DNA from: Thiohalocapsa sp964524185
GTDB taxonomy: Bacteria > Pseudomonadota > Gammaproteobacteria > Chromatiales > Chromatiaceae
NCBI GenBank assembly: GCA_964524185.1
Contig: CAZGCI010000093.1
Span: 1 to 14,738 of the forward strand
DNA length: 14,738 nucleotides
Direction of reading: 5' to 3'
The notes beneath the pieces were generated by a model. The model was not told the DNA's origin and did not search any database. It was given only the letters and a program-made list of their open reading frames with translations. Both the position numbers and the translations under genes were made by a program. Below, in pieces: positions 1-11,977 of the stretch. Numbering within the stretch: the stretch's first letter is position 1; each line of letters opens with the position of its first letter.

Positions 1-2
1 GC

Positions 3-2480
<2,478 letters not shown>

Positions 2481-2670
2481 TCGGACAGGGCCGGGGGCCG
2501 AGGCCCGAGGTCACGCGTCCCTGTTGCGCAAGGGCGGCGACCCCGCCCGGCCGGGCCGTTCAGAGCGTGGTCGAAACCGCGATCGCCTGAGGGCCGCTGG
2601 CTGTCTGCAACGCGAGCGCGACCGCGCGGGGTGCTGGTCAATTCCCAGTCAGGCGCCGATCAGGCGCCGG
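2481..2670. other. Convergent intergenic region, RND permease / cytochrome c
   Basis: This 190-base gap lies between two genes that end towards each other. It contains GC-rich inverted repeats: a 12-base perfect palindrome at 2545-2556, and a GGGCGG/CCGCCC stem at 2532-2548 with a 5-base loop. No run of T follows any of them, so no intrinsic terminator can be claimed for the RND gene. No coding sequence is supported here. Confidence 0.5.
2652..2668 (-). terminator. Possible terminator-like hairpin after the cytochrome c gene
   Basis: GGCGCC, GATCA and GGCGCC form a perfect 6-bp stem with a 5-base loop, two bases beyond the cytochrome stop codon (minus strand). The two arms are also part of a short direct repeat (TCAGGCGCCG). 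There is no T tract on the minus strand after the stem, so this could act in 3' end stabilisation instead of intrinsic termination. Weak call. Confidence 0.3.
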
Positions 2671-3696
2671 TCAGTCTCCGGCTTGCGGCGGTGCCGCACC
2701 TGCATCCGGCGCCGGCGCCGGCGGCGCGACCGGCGGCTGGGCGCGGATGCCCTCGGCATCGCGCGCAAAGTTGGGGAAGTCCGGGTTGGTCCAGCCGTCG
2801 GCGGCGAGCTTCTCCGCAGGCGGGCGCAGCCGCGCCGTGTAGTCCAACACCGCCGAGCGCTCGGCGTCGGTGAAGCCCTGGATCTCGTCGGTCATCTTGG
2901 AGTCGGCGTTCCGCCGCGCGCCGGTGGCGATCTGCTCGAACTGGCTGACCAGATACGCGTAGTGTTGCCCCGCCAGCGCAGGGATATGCTCGCCCAGGTC
3001 GCCCTCGCCGTCGGGACCATGGCAGTCCACACAATGCTGCGCGTAGAGCTCGGCACCAACCGCAAGGTCCGTCCCGGGACCGACGCCGTTGTGCGGCGTC
3101 ATGGGCAAATTGGCCACGTAGGCCGCCACATCAGCCAACTGCTGCGGGCCGCCGAGGAGGCTCGGCACCGAGAACGGGTACATCAGGGGATTGTCGCGAT
3201 TGCCGGCACGGAAGTCGGCGAGCTGTTTGATGATCACGGTGCGCAGCTGCCCGGCGATCTGCGGATAGACGCCGTCGGTACTGCCCCAGGCCTCGGGCAG
3301 ATGGCAGACGGCACAGGTGCGATACGCCTGCCGGCCGTTGTTCAAATTCGGGGTGAGCGACAGCACCTCCTCGTACTCCGCCTCCGCCACCGCCGCCGGA
3401 TCTGGGGGCGGCTGCTCGGCCCCATCGGCGGTCGACGACGCCGCCGCCGCGCAAACAGGCAGTGCCAGCAGCAACGCCGCTAGCAACACGGCTGGGCGGT
3501 GTGGAGCGCGAACCGATCTGCCACGGTCTGCGCTGGAAGTCTCCGGTGCGGCGCTCAACGGGCCCTGGGCGGAGCGCAGCCGCGCGCCGGCCATGGCCCG
3601 TTGGCCTTGGCGTTCGGCCGGGTACTCGGACGGGTGCTCGGCTGGATGCTCGGTGGGGCGCTCAGCGAGGGGCGGTGCCGAATTCGTGGGGGTCAT
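2671..3696 (-). CDS. Di-heme class I cytochrome c (c4-like), exported
   Basis: 341 residues with two heme c attachment motifs, CAVCH at 128-132 and CVDCH at 222-226. Each lies in a separate cytochrome c fold, and each has a plausible distal Met ligand (M172 in NPLMYP, M268 in SKMTDE). The halves share the c4 pattern of a PQIAGQ/PALAGQ segment before the Met. A hydrophobic signal or anchor at about 68-84 (PAVLLAALLLALPVCAAAA) sends it to the periplasm, where it should shuttle electrons to a terminal oxidase, reductase or photosynthetic reaction centre. I chose the ATG at 3694-3696 because CGGAGG precedes it at good spacing. This leaves an unusual tail of about 65 residues before the signal, with four tandem E-[HRY]-P-[AST] units. 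An internal Met at residue 35 (3594) has a poorer ribosome site. The C-terminus is a Pro/Ala-rich tail. It is transcribed divergently from nrdA, and its exact redox partner is unknown. Confidence 0.88.
   Translation of the reverse strand: MTPTNSAPPLAERPTEHPAEHPSEYPAERQGQRAMAGARLRSAQGPLSAAPETSSADRGRSVRAPHRPAVLLAALLLALPVCAAAASSTADGAEQPPPDPAAVAEAEYEEVLSLTPNLNNGRQAYRTCAVCHLPEAWGSTDGVYPQIAGQLRTVIIKQLADFRAGNRDNPLMYPFSVPSLLGGPQQLADVAAYVANLPMTPHNGVGPGTDLAVGAELYAQHCVDCHGPDGEGDLGEHIPALAGQHYAYLVSQFEQIATGARRNADSKMTDEIQGFTDAERSAVLDYTARLRPPAEKLAADGWTNPDFPNFARDAEGIRAQPPVAPPAPAPDAGAAPPQAGD
3618..3665. repeat. Four 12-bp tandem units inside the cytochrome c N-terminal region
   Basis: Four adjacent 12-base units (3618-3629, 3630-3641, 3642-3653, 3654-3665) share the core GGGTGCTCGG with a few substitutions each. 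On the minus strand they encode EYPA, EHPS, EHPA and ERPT. Because the unit is a multiple of three, copy number could change without shifting frame. Confidence 0.75.
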
Positions 3697-3846
3697 GCTG
3701 TCCTCCGGTAGCAAGGGCGGCCCGCATCTGCAGTGCGGGTCCGAATGTCTTCGTGCCAAGTATCGCATCCGCGGCGGGGCCTGTCTGCGCAGCGCGGCCG
3801 GGGCCCGGGCTGGGACCAACGAGGCGCGTGTGCACCACCGACAAAG

Positions 3847-3921
3847 CTATCCACAGTCGAATCCCTTTCGTCAGCAGCCCTGGGGCCTCGATCCAGTGGG
3901 GTTATCCACAGCTCATGCACA
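3847..3921 (+). promoter_or_regulatory. Cluster of DnaA-box-like sites upstream of nrdA
   Basis: TTATCCACA at 3902-3910 is a perfect match to the strong DnaA box. CTATCCACA at 3847-3855 and TCATGCACA at 3913-3921 each differ from TTATNCACA at one position. All three point the same way, and the last lies 30 bases before the first NrdR-like box. In E. coli, DnaA boxes upstream of nrdAB link dNTP production to replication initiation; the same role is inferred here. The stretch also lies upstream of the divergent cytochrome gene. It is too sparse, and lacks an AT-rich unwinding element, to be called an origin. Confidence 0.65.
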
Positions 3922-3950
3922 GCCTGCCAACGCCTTGATCACCGGTTTAG

Positions 3951-3966
3951 ACACAACATCTTGTGG
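3951..3966. promoter_or_regulatory. NrdR box 1
   Basis: ACACAACATCTTGTGG is a near-perfect dyad (CACAA/TTGTG around a 6-base centre) and matches the NrdR-box pattern ACACWATATATWGTGT closely. NrdR represses ribonucleotide reductase genes when dATP is abundant. The box lies immediately upstream of the TTGACA -35 element of the nrdA promoter. Confidence 0.75.
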
Positions 3967-3994
3967 TTGACACGGTGGCTTGAGCATATATATT
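3967..3994 (+). promoter_or_regulatory. Sigma70-type promoter of nrdA
   Basis: A consensus -35 TTGACA at 3967-3972 and a -10 TATATT at 3989-3994 (5 of 6 positions) are separated by 16 bases. Transcription would begin near 4001, giving a leader of about 120 bases before the nrdA ATG. The -35 abuts NrdR box 1 and the -10 is inside NrdR box 2, so repressor binding would block polymerase directly. Confidence 0.7.
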
Positions 3995-3998
3995 CCCT
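3983..3998. promoter_or_regulatory. NrdR box 2 (weaker)
   Basis: AGCATATATATTCCCT keeps the ATATAT core of the NrdR box but has degenerate arms. Its centre is 32 bases from that of box 1, which is the three-helical-turn spacing usual for tandem NrdR boxes. The spacing, more than the sequence match, supports the call. It overlaps the -10 element. Confidence 0.55.
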
Positions 3999-4022
3999 AC
4001 CCAATCGCTAGGGGCTCTTTGC

Positions 4023-4070
4023 GCGGGCCATATCAGAACGCGGCGCCACACCGCCACGGCGCCGGCCCGC
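4023..4070 (+). other. GC-rich hairpin in the nrdA leader
   Basis: A 7-bp inner stem, CGGCGCC (4041-4047) with GGCGCCG (4058-4064), encloses a 10-base loop. It sits within an outer 6-bp stem, GCGGGC (4023-4028) with GCCCGC (4065-4070). It falls between the predicted transcription start and the ribosome-binding site, so it could affect translation or leader stability. No known riboswitch class is recognised. Confidence 0.4.
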
Positions 4071-4123
4071 ACCCACTGCGATTCAGCCGCCACGCCTCGA
4101 GCCAACCACAGGAGCACACTGCT

Positions 4124-8236
<4,113 letters not shown>

Positions 8237-8704
8237 TTGGGGACGTGCGGAGTGCCGGGGGCGCCGATGCGGACGGCCGGCCGCCTGCGTACGCCGTCTC
8301 GAGTCGGCTTGCGCACCGCTAGCCGTGCTGATGCGGCAGGGGACGAAGTGATGCTGCAGCCATCGACCACCAATGAAGCCGGGGCATTTCGCCGCCCATC
8401 CAGGTCGGTGTCCGAATCTGGCGCCCCGATAAGGGCGACGAGTTACTTTTCTTTGCTTGTCCAAAGAAAAGTAACCAAAAGAAAAGACACCCCGATGCCG
8501 CTCCCTCCTGCGCTTCTCGCAATTGCCGGAGGTCGGCGTAGGGGGCTCCTGCCCCCAACGCCGACTGCGCGCACCCTTCGGGCCATTTCCGGCAATTGCT
8601 GCGATGCTCGGCGCGGCATAGGGGATACGACGAACGCCTTGACGCAGTCATGAGCGGCGAGGAGCCACACAAGGTTCAACCCCTCGTCTAAGCTGGAGGC
8701 CGGC
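8237..8704. other. Gene-free stretch downstream of nrdA
   Basis: 468 bases with no convincing gene. It begins with a GC-rich segment holding one weak inverted repeat (GACGGC at 8272-8277, GCCGTC at 8293-8298, no T tract). It continues into the hairpin-rich dispersed repeat listed separately, and ends with the ribosome-binding site of the DUF2442 gene. Open frames across it are short, lack family signatures and run through the hairpins. One 13-codon ORF (8650-8691) ends just before that ribosome site and may be chance. Confidence 0.6.
8421..8632. repeat. Hairpin-rich dispersed intergenic repeat
   Basis: This compound structure begins with a small CGCCC/GGGCG hairpin (8422-8437). A 14-bp perfect stem follows, GTTACTTTTCTTTG (8442-8455) with its complement at 8462-8475 and a 6-base loop. 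Then come a 12-bp inverted repeat, GCAATTGCCGGA (8519-8530) and TCCGGCAATTGC (8588-8599). Nested inside it is an 8+6-bp hairpin (8532-8565, one A/A mismatch, TCCT loop). From memory, the GTTACTTTTCTTTG/CAAAGAAAAGTAAC module and the flanking CTTCTCGC and GCGATGCTCGGCGCGGC segments recur between genes in Xanthomonadales and Chromatiales. The minus-strand translation FLLVTFLWTSKEK is a familiar artefact of it. It probably acts as an RNA-level end or stabiliser, or as a non-autonomous mobile element. The outer limits are approximate. Confidence 0.7.
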
Positions 8705-8962
8705 ATGTACCTGGCAGTCATCAAGGTAGAGCCTTGTGACGATGACACCCAGAGGGTCCAGTTCTCGAATGCTGAATTCGGCCTACTCGATGCCAAGCCG
8801 CGCCTTGGCTTCGGCGTGTTCAGGAAGCTCCGAGATGAGACCGAGTTTCGCAAGGCGCGCGTCTCCTTCGACACGGTAACTTGGCACCACGGCATCGATC
8901 TCGATCCGGACTTCGTCTACCGCCACTGCATAAAACGAGGGACAGACCCTGTTTCCCGCTAG
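8705..8962 (+). CDS. DUF2442 family small protein
   Basis: 85 residues. The pattern VFRKLRDETEF followed by VTWHHGIDLDPDFVY is the conserved C-terminal half of DUF2442, whose members are 70-100 residues. They are often encoded next to DUF4160 or RelE-like proteins, in arrangements that resemble toxin-antitoxin pairs. No such partner is visible here: upstream is the hairpin repeat, and downstream is a pRiA4b ORF-3 gene after a 116-base gap. The start at 8705 has GGAGG five bases before it. The last nine or so residues (KRGTDPVSR) are encoded by a short palindrome-like element at 8933-8958, so the natural C-terminus may have been replaced. Its function is unknown. Confidence 0.72.
   Translation: MYLAVIKVEPCDDDTQRVQFSNAEFGLLDAKPRLGFGVFRKLRDETEFRKARVSFDTVTWHHGIDLDPDFVYRHCIKRGTDPVSR
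8933..8958. repeat. Short GGGACAGACC-type palindromic element
   Basis: The stretch contains GGGACAG, ACC, then CTGT-TT-CCC, a 7-bp stem with a two-base bulge. It resembles the short GGGACAGACC/GTTTCC repeats that I recall scattered in many proteobacterial genomes, often near REP-associated transposases. It spans the 3' end of the DUF2442 gene, whose stop codon lies immediately downstream. One copy cannot prove a repeat family. Confidence 0.35.
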
Positions 8963-9078
8963 CGATCATGCCGAAGTGTCACCCCAGAGGCTGACGCGCA
9001 GGTTTCTTGTGAAAGGCAACACCAGTTCAACGACGTCTGAGCGAAGGGCGCCGAGCCTTCAATCGGAGGGTCCATAGC
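8963..9078. other. Spacer between DUF2442 and pRiA4b ORF-3 genes
   Basis: This 116-base spacer ends in the ribosome-binding site GGAGG at 9065-9069. It includes GTTCAAC(GA)CGTCTGAGC at 9025-9042, which closely resembles GTTCAAC(CCCT)CGTCTAAGC at 8674-8693, just before the DUF2442 gene. The paired motif could mark cassette boundaries. No promoter is clear. Confidence 0.35.
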
Positions 9079-9654
9079 ATGGCCAAGAGAACACCGAAGC
9101 AGACCTACCAGCTGAAGGTAACATTGAAGGGCGCGAAGCCGCCGATCTGGCGGCGCCTGCTCGTGCCGAGCGTTATTCGGCTCGACGAGCTCCACCTGGT
9201 CATTCAGCAAACCATGGGGTGGTTCAACTGTCACCTACACCAATTCGCCGCCGATGGTCTCTATTTCGGCATTCCGGACGATGACTTCGGGCTGGATTTC
9301 GAGGTGGTGGACGAGACGCAGATCGAGCTGCGCCAGCTGCTGGGCAGAGAAAAGGACGCCATGGTCTATGAATACGACTTCGGCGATGGTTGGGAGCACA
9401 AGATCGTCCTCGAGGCCATTTTGCCCACGGACGAGACGCAAACGCTGCCGGCCTGCATCAAGGGCAAGCGCGCCTGTCCGCCGGAGGACTGCGGCGGCGT
9501 TTGGGGATACGAGAACCTGCTGAAGATCCTGTCCGACCCCAGCGACCCCGAACACGAGTCGATGCTGGAGTGGATCGGCGGGGACTTCGATGCCGAGGCC
9601 TTTGACGTAAAGGCCGCGAATGTCGCCTTGGCAGCGCTGCGCACCGGGCGCTGA
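9079..9654 (+). CDS. Plasmid pRiA4b ORF-3 family protein
   Basis: 191 residues matching the family (PF07929) along its length: PPIWRR at 21-26, an LHLVIQQTMGW..HLHQF segment at 38-56, YEYDFGDGWEH at 97-107 and PPEDCGG at 134-140. Length is as usual for stand-alone members. The family is named after an ORF on Agrobacterium rhizogenes plasmid pRiA4b and is common in accessory regions. The conserved His, Asp, Glu and Cys residues suggest a metal or ligand site, but no biochemical role is established. GGAGG lies nine bases before the ATG. The stop is 15 bases from the next start, so it forms an operon with the DUF6398 gene. I recall these two families as neighbours or fusions elsewhere, which suggests they work together. 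Confidence 0.9.
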   Translation: MAKRTPKQTYQLKVTLKGAKPPIWRRLLVPSVIRLDELHLVIQQTMGWFNCHLHQFAADGLYFGIPDDDFGLDFEVVDETQIELRQLLGREKDAMVYEYDFGDGWEHKIVLEAILPTDETQTLPACIKGKRACPPEDCGGVWGYENLLKILSDPSDPEHESMLEWIGGDFDAEAFDVKAANVALAALRTGR

Positions 9655-9669
9655 GAGCACATAACAGCA

Positions 9670-10212
9670 ATGAGCAAAGACACCTATAAAGTCCCGAAGG
9701 CCATGGCCGAGCGCTTTGCCGCCATCACCGCGCTCACCGATGCCTTTTGTGCCGATAGGCTGAACGACGAGTGCGCGCAGATGATCCGCGCGGCGACTGC
9801 AGCCCTCTGTCGCAAGCGGCCGCCGCCGGTGGCCACCGGCGCACCTGCGAGCTGGGCCGCCGGTGTCACGCATGCGGTTGGCTGGATCAACTTCGCCTTC
9901 GATCGCGCACAATCACCGCACGTCACCGCTGCCGAGCTTTATCAGGCCTTCGGCGTCGCCGAGAGCACCGGCCAGGGCAAGTCCAAACGCGTGCGCGACC
10001 TGCTCGGCATGGCCATGTTCGAGCCGACCTGGACCCTACCGTCGCGGTTGGCCGACAACCCGCGGGTCTGGATGGTGTCGATCGATGGCTTCGTGTTGGA
10101 TGCCCGTGCGCTAAAGCGAGACGTCCAGGTGCAGCTGCACGAGGCCGGGCTGATTCCGTTCGTTTATGCGGACACGAACGTGCCCACAGGCAGCCGCCGA
10201 CGGGAGGCGTGA
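9670..10212 (+). CDS. DUF6398 family protein, putative HTH
   Basis: 180 residues with the DUF6398 pattern: KVPKAMAERFAAITALTDAFC at the N-terminus, then ASWAAGVTHAVGWINFAFD at 60-78. Next is a helix-turn-helix-like segment, TAAELYQAFGVAESTGQGKS at 86-105, and MFEPTWTLPSRLADNP at 116-131. The HTH part suggests nucleic-acid binding, but that is inference from helical pattern only. The family often accompanies pRiA4b ORF-3 proteins, here immediately upstream. The ribosome site before 9670 is poor, so translation may rely on reinitiation after the upstream stop. The stop codon is two bases from the next ATG. Confidence 0.82.
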   Translation: MSKDTYKVPKAMAERFAAITALTDAFCADRLNDECAQMIRAATAALCRKRPPPVATGAPASWAAGVTHAVGWINFAFDRAQSPHVTAAELYQAFGVAESTGQGKSKRVRDLLGMAMFEPTWTLPSRLADNPRVWMVSIDGFVLDARALKRDVQVQLHEAGLIPFVYADTNVPTGSRRREA

Positions 10213-10214
10213 CC

Positions 10215-10835
10215 ATGAACTACACCGCCATCCTAGAGGCGCTGAACGACGCCAGCCTGTTCGAGCTGTATCGGCTGAACGTGGCGATCAGCAATCAGCT
10301 CAATGATCCGGTACGCCTTGCGGCGGTGAAGCAGACGCTGCGAGTCGGGCAGACGCTGAGCTGGTTCGATGACCGGCTGAACCGGCTCGTCGACGCACGG
10401 CTGGTCCAAATCAAACGCACCCGCGCGTTGGTCGAGAACCTCGGCGATGGCAAGCGCTGGAACATCTCCTTCCACCTGATCAATCTGGATGGGCAAAAGG
10501 TCGACATCGCTGGACGGAAGCCGCGCAAGCTCGATCGAAACAGCCTCAAGGTCGGCGATCGGGTCGCTTTCAAGGACCGCCACGGCCAGGAGCAGTTCGG
10601 ACATGTGCTGAAGCTCAATCCGAAATCAGCGGCTGTGCAGGTCGGCAAGGTCCGCTGGCGCGTCGGCTACAGCCTGCTGGCACCAGTCTTCGACAGCGAT
10701 GCCAGCTCGGACGTGGACCTGCTGCCGGGACAATGGGAGCCGGTTGACGACGACCCGCCGCGCCTGCCGCCGTCCATGAGGTCGCAAACCGGGGCCCTGT
10801 TCGACCACGACGACAACCGGGGGGAGGCTCCATGA
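10215..10835 (+). CDS. Unrecognised protein with two SH3/KOW-like repeats
   Basis: 206 residues that I cannot place in a named family. After a helical N-terminus (ASLFELYRLNVAISNQLNDP, 13-32) there are two similar segments. Residues 43-90 begin RVGQTLSWFDD and end GKRWNISFHLINL; residues 112-158 begin KVGDRVAFKD and end VRWRVGYSLLAPV. Both have the V-G start, a short beta pattern and an Arg-Trp near the end, suggesting duplicated small beta-barrels of the SH3/KOW/Tudor type. Such barrels often bind RNA, DNA or proteins. The tail (165-206) is acidic and disordered. I chose the ATG at 10215, with GGGAGG seven bases upstream; the frame is open further upstream, but only across the DUF6398 gene. 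It is tightly coupled to the two genes before it, so the three probably act as a unit. Confidence 0.75.
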   Translation: MNYTAILEALNDASLFELYRLNVAISNQLNDPVRLAAVKQTLRVGQTLSWFDDRLNRLVDARLVQIKRTRALVENLGDGKRWNISFHLINLDGQKVDIAGRKPRKLDRNSLKVGDRVAFKDRHGQEQFGHVLKLNPKSAAVQVGKVRWRVGYSLLAPVFDSDASSDVDLLPGQWEPVDDDPPRLPPSMRSQTGALFDHDDNRGEAP

Positions 10836-10945
10836 GCATGGCGCGCAAGCACCCACGGACAGGGGTTTGTGCGCGGGCGTATTTCGGCGCGCGTCCTCAC
10901 CCCGCGCAACGGGAACGAGGATGGAAACGGGCACCATGGCACTAG
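10832..10945 (+). CDS. Possible 37-residue ORF overlapping the previous stop
   Basis: An ATG overlaps the upstream TGA (ATGA), with GGGGGAGG just before it, the usual layout for translational coupling. The product is 37 residues, Arg- and Pro-rich, with no recognised motif. It runs into the start of the LprI-DUF3298 gene in another frame. It may be a remnant of a fourth cassette gene cut off at the right-hand junction near 10860, or chance. Confidence 0.25.
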   Translation: MSMARKHPRTGVCARAYFGARPHPAQRERGWKRAPWH

Positions 10946-11952
10946 CCCACCACCGGCATATCGCCGCGCTGCTCCGCCGGGCCGCAGGCGCGCTCCTCGC
11001 CCTCACGGCCACCGGTGGGCTCGCCGCCAGCTTTGACTGCAGCAAGGCAGCGACCCGTCAGGAGCAGCTCATCTGCGCCGACGCCGAGCTGAGCCGGCTG
11101 GACAGCGAGCTGGGGCAGCGCTATGCGGAGGCCCGCCGCAGTGCCGATGATCCGGCGGCCCTGCGGCGCGCGCAGCGTGAATGGCTTGTGCAACGCAACC
11201 GCTGCGGCGATAGCGATTGCCTGGCGGCGGCCTACCGCGAACGGATTGCCGCACTCAGTGCCAGCGCAGACGGCGCTGCCGAGCGTGCCCTGGGCCAACC
11301 CCAGACGCAGCGCACGGCCCAAGAGGTGCGCCTTGTCCAACAGGATCCGGAGCTGCAAATCGACGCCACGTATCCACGCCTTGGGGAGAGCCAGGCGGCT
11401 AAGGCCGCTGAGCAGGTGCTCGCAGCGGTGGTGCAGGCTGAGCTCGACGACTTCCGGCAGGCCCACCGTGAGCTGCTTGCCGCCACCGGCCGGCACGAGG
11501 GACCGCCCTGGCAGCTCAGTATCGACTACGATCAGGTTTATACCGCACCGCATTTTTGGGCTGTCGGCCTGCGCAGCTACGCCTACACCGGGGGTGCCCA
11601 TGGCGGTGTGCAGCATCGACCGGTCATCCTCGAGCGCAGCACCGGGGCGCAGGTGCCAACGCACGCGCTGTTCCGCCGCGGCAGCGTGTGGCTGCCGATG
11701 CTTGCGGACTACTGCTACAGCGCCCTTGCCGGTGGGGAGCCCTTCAGCGCCAATGACGACTGGCTCCGGGCCGGCACGGCGCCAGAGGCGGACAACTATC
11801 AGAAACTGCTGCCACTCGCAGACGGGCTGCGGGTGATCTTCGAGCAATACCAGGTGGGCCCCTACGCCATCGGCGTACATGAGGTCAAGGTGCCCTACGG
11901 CGAGCTCGACGGCCTGTTGCGCCCGGACCTGTTTCCCCAAGGCCGACCATGA
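10936..11952 (+). CDS. Exported LprI-DUF3298 fusion protein
   Basis: 338 residues from this start. A signal peptide covers about 1-31 (hydrophobic ALLALTATGGLAA). Next is an LprI-type domain (PF07007) at 33-105 with four Cys (35, 47, 90, 95), likely as two disulfides; the family includes a mycobacterial lysozyme inhibitor. A DUF4163/DUF3298-type domain follows at about 130-335, with the hallmark YTGGAHGG at 217-224. DUF3298 forms the lysozyme-binding outer part of the Bacillus anti-sigma factor RsiV. A periplasmic role in sensing or blocking lysozyme-like enzymes is an inference from these families. There is no transmembrane or sigma-binding part, so it is not an RsiV itself. The start is uncertain: ATG 10921 adds five residues but puts a Glu in the signal n-region. 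The stop overlaps another ATG at 11949; the PsiE-like gene starts at 11978. Confidence 0.85.
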   Translation: MALAHHRHIAALLRRAAGALLALTATGGLAASFDCSKAATRQEQLICADAELSRLDSELGQRYAEARRSADDPAALRRAQREWLVQRNRCGDSDCLAAAYRERIAALSASADGAAERALGQPQTQRTAQEVRLVQQDPELQIDATYPRLGESQAAKAAEQVLAAVVQAELDDFRQAHRELLAATGRHEGPPWQLSIDYDQVYTAPHFWAVGLRSYAYTGGAHGGVQHRPVILERSTGAQVPTHALFRRGSVWLPMLADYCYSALAGGEPFSANDDWLRAGTAPEADNYQKLLPLADGLRVIFEQYQVGPYAIGVHEVKVPYGELDGLLRPDLFPQGRP

Positions 11953-11977
11953 CCATGACCCAAACCTGGAGCCCCGG

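Noticed and set aside
2532..2556. Intrinsic terminator of the RND gene
   Set aside because: The stems are GC-rich palindromes without a following T tract.
3847..3998. Replication origin
   Set aside because: Three DnaA-like boxes and an AT-rich core are present, but there are no iteron series or dnaA/parA neighbours, and the position matches nrd promoter control.
3980..4123. In-frame TTG start giving nrdA 48 more residues
   Set aside because: It would lie in the -10/NrdR region. The ATG at 4124 has a good AGGAG and leads into the usual NrdA N-terminus.
8237..8653. Plus-strand ORF of 138 residues after nrdA
   Set aside because: Composition is unlike the neighbouring proteins, it crosses all the inverted repeats, and no motif is recognisable.
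8443..8895. Minus-strand ORF of 150 residues
   Set aside because: It runs through the hairpin repeat (FLLVTFLWTSKEK is a typical repeat translation) and antisense to the DUF2442 gene; no family pattern.
8660..9060. Integron attC sites around DUF2442
   Set aside because: The GTTCAAC motifs brought attC to mind, but there is no RYYYAAC/GTTRRRY pair with an imperfect palindrome between.
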